The translations under genes and the position numbers were made by a program. This document shows, piece after piece, positions 58,287-64,000 of a stretch of 64,000 nt of DNA (position 1 is the stretch's first letter; the number at the start of each line of letters is the position of its first letter). Location: contig JAUIRK010000459.1 of assembly GCA_030549495.1 (NCBI GenBank), positions 1 to 64,000 on the forward strand, read 5' to 3'. This DNA is from Nectonema munidae (Eukaryota > Nematomorpha > Nectonematoida > Nectonematidae). The notes beneath the pieces were generated by a model. It was not told the origin of the DNA, searched no databases, and worked only from the letters and a program-made list of their open reading frames with translations.

Positions 58287-60866
58287 TTGACATTAATTTT
58301 GTCAAAATTAATGGTTACAAAATGTTTCATAAACTTAGGCTGTGATTATCAGACAATTGGAAATAAAACAAAGAGAAGGGGTATACTCTGTTATTTCAAA
58401 AGTTCTCTCTCTTTATACATGCTTTCATCTATCTCAACAGAACTATTTGAAAATTTAAACATTAAAGCTTTTCTTACAACAATTTTTAGTTGTTTTTATA
58501 GAAATCCTAACACAGACAGAGATGAAAGCACAACAAAAATTATCAAAAAAATATGTGAAATTAAAATAAAATTTATGCTAAAAAGTTTAATTCGTAATTG
58601 GCGATTTTAATTATCCTAAGATAAACTGGGATAAGTGTGATGCTCCACATTATTCTCCGAAAAGTCGGTTTTTATATTTTATTAAATATAATTTAATGAC
58701 CCAGGTAATTCGGACACTAACGAGAATAGATCCGAGTCGACCGGGAATGAAAGCTTGTTAGATCTATTAATCACCCACCAATGATAAAAATCTCATATTG
58801 ATAATTTGGTAATACTACCAAATCTATCTAAAAGCGATCATTATTGCGTGTCATTTTCTGTTTCGAGTGCAATTTAAAGTATAGAAGAGCTGATTCAAAA
58901 TAAATGTTTCATGCTGCAGATATTTTCTCTATTGAGGGTAATCTAGAAAAAATTGATTGGACTATTTTAGAAAAAAATGATATAGAAAGAAGTTCGGAAA
59001 TATTTGAAAAGTTGTTAAGTGAACAAATTCAACTCTACGTACCTAAAACTCCGGTTAGAAAATCTTTCAAATTGTATACGAACAAAGATGCTATTTCTCT
59101 CTATAAAAAAAGAAAATTTCTTTACTCTATATAAAAAATATGGCAATAAAAATAGTTATGAACAATACAAAAAAACAGTAATTATCTTAGAAAATTAACA
59201 AAAAAAAATAGAATTGACTATGAAATCAATATCTTAAAAGAATACAAGCAAAACTCAAAAAAGGTATGGAAATATATCAATGAAAAGAGAAAGAATAATT
59301 TAGCTGTTGAAACAATATTGAGTGAAGATGGCAATATAATTGAAGATGAGTTCTTACCTGAAGCATTTAAACAATACTTTTCTTCCATCTTTAGAAGTGA
59401 GAGTAAACTTATGACTAAAGAATTTGAAGTCAAAAAAATTTCACAGCAATTTAAAAAAATACAAATAGCAATGTCTCTATAGTTTACTACAAACTTAGTA
59501 ACTTAGACACTTCCAAATCTCCTGGGATTGACAACATTTTACCTCTTTTTTTCAAAAGACTCTGTAATGTTTTGGCTAAACCGTTGACTATTTTATAAAT
59601 CTTTAGTCGAATGCAAACTACCAGATGCATGGAAGTTACGTTGTATATCACAAATTTACAAAAAGGGTGAGAAAAAAATTATTTCTAACTATATAGACCA
59701 AATCAGTCAACAATGTAATTTTTAAAGTATTTGAGTCAGTAATAAAGGATGAAGTTGTTAATCATCTTGAAAAAAACAAACTGATATCGAGACATCAACA
59801 TGGTTTTCTTCCAAAAAAAGTCAACAATAACAAACTTAATTAAATTTTCTAATGAATTTTCTTTAGAATTGAATACTAGTAAAACAGTACATGTTATATA
59901 TTTAGACTTTCAGAAAGCTTTCGATACTGTTCCCCATGAAAGACTGATATTAAAACTGAAATCTTTCGGTTTGTGATCATTTGAAATCAAATGTAAAAAT
60001 TTATGCTGATGATATTAAATTATTCAAGGGTTCTAGTGGTGATGGCAAGAAAAATTTACAAGAAGATTTATATAAAATATATAAATGGAGTAGAGAATGG
60101 GATTTGCAATTCAATATTAACAAGTGCTGTCACCTTAAAGTTGGAAAAACAGATGATACTAATTTTTATATAGATGGAACTAAACCTAATCAAGTTGCAA
60201 AACACAATGATTTTGTTGATTCAAAATTTTGTTTTTCTGATCATGTTTCTCATGTTGTAAAGAAAGCTTCCTCTATATTACACATGTTAAACAATTCTTT
60301 TGTGTTATCTGATATTGAAGTTTCTCTCCATCTGTTCAAATCTTTAGTCAGGCCTGTTTTAGAATATAGAAATGTGATTTTTGGAAATTCTTCAATCATG
60401 AAAATCAGAAAAATAGAAAACGTTCAGAGAGTATTTACAAAACACTTTAAATGAATGAAAAGTTTATGTTACATTAGAAGAATGGAGAAAATTAATCTTC
60501 CATCTTTGTATTAAGATTAAGAAATGAAATGATTACTATATTTAATATTGTGAAAGGAAACATGAACATTGACGAGAATGTATTGCCTGGTTACTCAAAG
60601 AGAATTTCCAGATCACATTCCCTGAAATTTATACCTAATTCCTATCAAAGTAATTATAGACACACAAAGAGCATATAAACACTGGAATGATTTGCTGAAT
60701 GAAGTTGTCGATTCCTTGAATATAAATATCTTTGAAAGAAAGCTTGATGATTTTTGGAAAGATAAAAGATATCTCATTATTTGATTGATTTGTATTTTAT
60801 TTGTATTGTATTTGATGCAATTGACATATGCGATTAGCCTCTTTACACTTATGTTATGTTATGTTG
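58287..60866 (+). mobile_element. CR1/Jockey-superfamily LINE relic
   Basis: 58287-58610 (107 aa) is endonuclease. GDFNYPKINWDKCD near 58598-58640 and SKSDHYCVSFSVSS near 58832 complete it. The linker continues in 58904-59134 (YVPKTPVRKSF). RT motifs appear at 59725-59800 (FKVFESVIKDEVVNHL), 59895-59970 (IYLDFQKAFDTVPHERL) and 59981-60454 (KIYADDIKLF, then LFKSLVRPVLEY and IENVQRVFTKHF). The C-terminus HWNDLLNEVVDSLN lies near 60690. It ends CTTATGTTATGTTATGTT at 60848-60865, a pentamer tail. Stops break it at many places and the RT segment between motif A and YADD is missing. Confidence 0.85.
59981..60454 (+). pseudogene. LINE reverse transcriptase, C-terminal half
   Basis: 157 codons with IYADD at residues 7-11 and the thumb-side motifs W...EWDLQFNINKC, LFKSLVRPVLEY and NVQRVFTKHF. 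Upstream motif A (LDFQKAFD) lies only about 30 codons away instead of the usual 80-100, so the PQG motif B region was deleted. Confidence 0.85.
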
Positions 60867-61120
60867 AAAGAGGATTTCCTGTACACAAAAAAGATTTTTC
60901 AGATTCAACGCTTGTAGCTCTAATGTAATGGCAATATAAAGCTAAATAAGTTTGAATTTTTTTTTCAAAATTTATTTTTATTGTTTTAAAATTAATAAAA
61001 TTTGTGAGAGAAAGAAATTTTTACAGCGATATTGATCATATTTTTATCCATTATTTTCAATGTTTTCAAAAACAGATAATTAATTATCGGTTAAAATTTT
61101 TTTTGCACATCGACTCTTAA

Positions 61121-61540
61121 CTAGGGATGTATCGATTCCAAAATTTATTATCGATACCTCCTCTTATCATAATTTTGTAATGCCAATACAACCGGAACGC
61201 ACATTCTCAAAATATTTTGGTTTACGACATATTAAATTAGCATATAAAATTTTTTATCGGGGATGCCAAAACGATATTATAAAATACAAAGAATAAAAAA
61301 ACTAAAATTAGTTTTCTACCAAACGTTATAAAAAATAACTAAGAGACTAATTGTTATTTTATTTTAACTTTTATACATATTTCAGTAGTTAAAACTAAAA
61401 CTTCTCATTTTAGAATTCACAAAAATTAATTTTCCCCCCAACTTTTGATGTAAGTCGATTTCTTTGCAGTGTAACGAAGTTTCCTCCAATAGTAAAAAGT
61501 GTTCCACTTTCAATTGATGAAAGAGGACATGAACGGGTGC
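61121..61540 (-). pseudogene. hAT transposase C-terminal relic with terminal end
   Basis: On the minus strand SSIESGTLFTIGGNFVTLQR followed by NRLTSKVGG fits the hAT dimerisation motif (usual SVESERLFSTAGNIV then KRNRLSP). The minus strand then reaches AATCGATACATCCCTAG at 61121-61137, whose complement CTAGGGATGTATCGATT is hAT-end-like. Frames are broken and the catalytic part is not seen. Confidence 0.55.
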
Positions 61541-61546
61541 TTGGTC

Positions 61547-61624
61547 AAAACGTCCGAAAACTAAAACGTCCAAAACCAAAACGTCCGAATATCAAAATGT
61601 ACGAAACGAAAATGTCCGAAAATC
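61547..61624 (+). repeat. 15-16-bp tandem array, five units
   Basis: Units are AAAACGTCCGAAAACT, AAAACGTCCAAAACC, AAAACGTCCGAATATC, AAAATGTACGAAACG, AAAATGTCCGAAAATC, alternating 16 and 15 bp. Confidence 0.75.
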
Positions 61625-62328
61625 AAAAATGAATTTTTAGTTTATTTCAACGAATTTTATTGCATTATGCTAATGAACATTATACAACCAAAGTTTAATA
61701 CATTTTTTAATTGGGGAGATAAAAAAATTGTTAAAAAAATCCGTTTTAACTAGGAACCCGTGAAAGTAATTTGTTTGTCAACTTGGATATTTGTGGAAAT
61801 AAATTTTTCTTAACTTTTCGTCAATAAATTGTATACGAAAATTTTGATACGTCAAACGAAGAAAACTTTTTGTAGAAAAAATTATATAAAGAAAGAATTA
61901 AAAAATATTATAATGTTTATAAAAGTTTTTTTTGGTAAATTAGATAAATATTTCAGCTATTTAAATTATTTAGAATTTAATAAAATAATTTTTTTTAATT
62001 TTAAATTAGTTTTACATTTTTTTCAAATTTAAACAAATATAAGGAATCAGTAAAGAATCAGAATTTTTTACTTTTTTAACTAATATTGATTCTTCAAAAA
62101 ATAGCAGATACTACCGATTCGGATTAATCCTTTCATCCTCTCTTTACCCTCCACATATAGTATCTCTTGAGAGGGTAAAAATCAGCATAATGTTATTGTT
62201 TTAAATTGGATGATTACAAACAAATATTGTACAAAAAGAATATATATATATATAAGTATATAGAAATGTTATGTCTTATGTTATATGCAAAAGATTCAAA
62301 TGTAATGAGGGAGGACTTTTGAACTGCC

Positions 62329-62359
<31 letters not shown>

Positions 62360-63929
62360 CAATTACATTATATGTTGAAAAGTAGATTATGAATATCAAT
62401 TTATGCAAATGGAGTTAAAATTAAAGTATTAGCGTAAAAGCATGTCAGATGTGAGTGAGTATTCTCTATGTGATATATATCTGCAGCATTAATATTAATG
62501 TGATTAAAATTCAATATGCAAAAACGTAGTATATCCAAGACAAATCGCAAAGTAAAATATGGTATTGATGTGAATGCACATCGGAAAAATATGCGTGTGT
62601 TTCTGTAAAGTTTAAAAAACTGTCTTACCAATACGGCTAAAATTTGAGAAAGTGAGTAGTATATATAGTGAGTGATATATTAATTTATCCTTACTTGTAT
62701 ACTTCAACGATAAATCAAACGGCTTTTCAATTTCACTTAAACTTCGAAGATTTAATGAGAAGAATATGGCTACTATTTTTGTTCTAATTCATGCATGTAT
62801 TGCAGCATTTAATATTACTTTTTTCAATTATATATGTGTTCATATTCCTGTCGTATATCTTCATGAATACGCCACTCATCAGTCATAAACCTCTCTTTTC
62901 AACGATTTTTCATTGATTTCAAAAATTTTCTTCCTTCGTATAGTAAAGTCGCTAGCAAACGCCCACACCCCTTTTTCCTTGAATAATAAATACTAATCAT
63001 TTTAAAAAAAGATTTACAACTGGCGGATTTAAACGGGGCGAAACCACCCCCCCCCCGCACAAAATTGCATTGCCAATTTCTTGAAAATTTTTCTTAATTC
63101 TTTTTGTTGAACTCAAATATTATGATGGCTTCTGCAACTCGTTTTTTAGATTCAATCTTTCTCCAAAGTGAGAAGCCCTAAAAAGTTTTTTATGTTTCAA
63201 TCGTAGTTAAGTGTGACACTTATTACTTTCATATTATCTAATTTTTTTTTGTAAATTTATTATCACATCAAGTTTTACCACATCAATTCACTTCACAGTT
63301 CAATGAATGAGGATCCTTTGAATGATATCATTCTTCTTTTTGTTCACAGAGATATTCGATTGGATATTGACACCATTATTTATATGTATGCTAAAAAGTG
63401 TCTTTTTCTAATTGATAAAGCTTAAATTTATATGCTTCAAATTTCAGTTCTAGTTTAGTAAAATCTGCTCTCTCCCCTAATGACAATTACTAGCGATTTA
63501 AGTTTATTCTAATTTCCGCACTAAAATCACACAAATTTGTTATAAAAAGTTAAAAATTTAGTCAAGCTTCGTTTATAATTATCCGTGAACTTCAACATCT
63601 GTCAGTTTTTTTTGAGAACAAAATACTTTATGTACAGAAATTTTTGCTTCGATAAAATCCGTCAGTCTCGAAGATCCATCATTTTTTTCAGGAACCGAAT
63701 GTTTCACTGATTTCTAAAAATTAGCTTTACTGCAAATTAATCTTTTCCCACAATTAAAAATGTCTGTTTTTCATTTATTTGGATATTTTGTAATGATAAT
63801 AAATTTTTTACTGAAAATTTACTTTTTTATTCCTTGATCTGTAATTTTTTGCTAAAATTTTTGAAACGTAAATAAAAATTGTTGATTCCCAGGAAATCGA
63901 GAACTAATGACATTTCGTGTAAATTTCAG
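61625..63929. other. AT-rich right part with microsatellites
   Basis: (TA)n at about 62239-62252 and (TTA)n at 62330-62357. A C-run at 63045-63056 after CTGGCGGATTTAAACGGGGC looks like a decayed MITE end. No gene recognised. Confidence 0.4.
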
Positions 63930-64000
63930 TGAAAACAACAAGAACAAGAATCCAGGAACACTATAGCTATGCACATTTGAAAGCTGTCAATTCAAAAGTG
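63930..64000 (+). CDS. Possible partial exon at the right edge
   Basis: GTGTAAATTTCAG (ending 63929) is a good acceptor. After it one frame stays open to the window end and encodes KTTRTRIQEHYSYAHLKAV and a few more residues, while the other two frames stop early. The base use is less AT-rich than upstream. No family can be named from 23 residues. Confidence 0.3.

Overview
The window is AT-rich eukaryotic DNA with few genes and many transposons. Introns, polyadenylation signals, LINE, hAT, piggyBac and Merlin remains, and microsatellite-tailed LINE ends point to an invertebrate. The mix suits an arthropod, and a caligid copepod such as a salmon louse is my best guess, but that guess rests on general style and not on a marker gene. 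Only two host protein-coding genes can be argued well. At 6986-8149 (+) lies an intronless reading frame for an ESCO/Eco1-type cohesin acetyltransferase (387 aa). At 48271-52556 (+) lies a two-exon gene whose splice phases agree and which encodes a 234-aa protein with a Bim/Bmf-type BH3 motif and a hydrophobic C-terminal tail. This candidate BH3-only apoptosis regulator is the most interesting item here. A partial exon may begin at 63930 and run off the right edge. Layout: 1-6.4 kb holds two oppositely oriented copies of one non-autonomous hAT family, each with its own 8-bp target duplication. 7-8.3 kb is the ESCO gene. 9.6-12.5 kb has a hAT relic and a piggyBac relic. 13-20 kb is AT-rich with small palindromic repeats, a pogo-like MITE and a 361-bp Merlin-type element (16439-16799) that still encodes an N-terminal zinc-ribbon-like domain. 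21.8-25.5 kb is a Jockey/CR1-like LINE on the minus strand. 26.5-32.2 kb has two more piggyBac relics, one split by a hAT MITE, plus another hAT MITE. 33.4-37 kb is a CR1-like LINE relic on the plus strand, interrupted by a segment with perfect 83-bp inverted repeats and by piggyBac-type MITEs. 37-47 kb is dispersed repeats. 47.6-52.6 kb is the BH3 gene with a repeat-filled intron. 54-64 kb holds more MITEs, LINE 3' ends, a third LINE (58.3-60.9 kb) and a hAT relic. Themes that cross regions: (a) a 27-nt motif with a 5-bp stem, 3-nt loop and flanking purine boxes occurs three times with three different but base-paired stems, which looks like a decayed hammerhead-type fold; (b) a 129-bp TTAA-flanked MITE family recurs with a conserved core and changing ends; (c) arrays of 15-16-bp units with different sequence but the same period mark three loci; (d) hAT target duplications share a T-Y-TAAA pattern. 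No virus-like or LTR element was recognised. All family names are from memory of motifs; no search was run.
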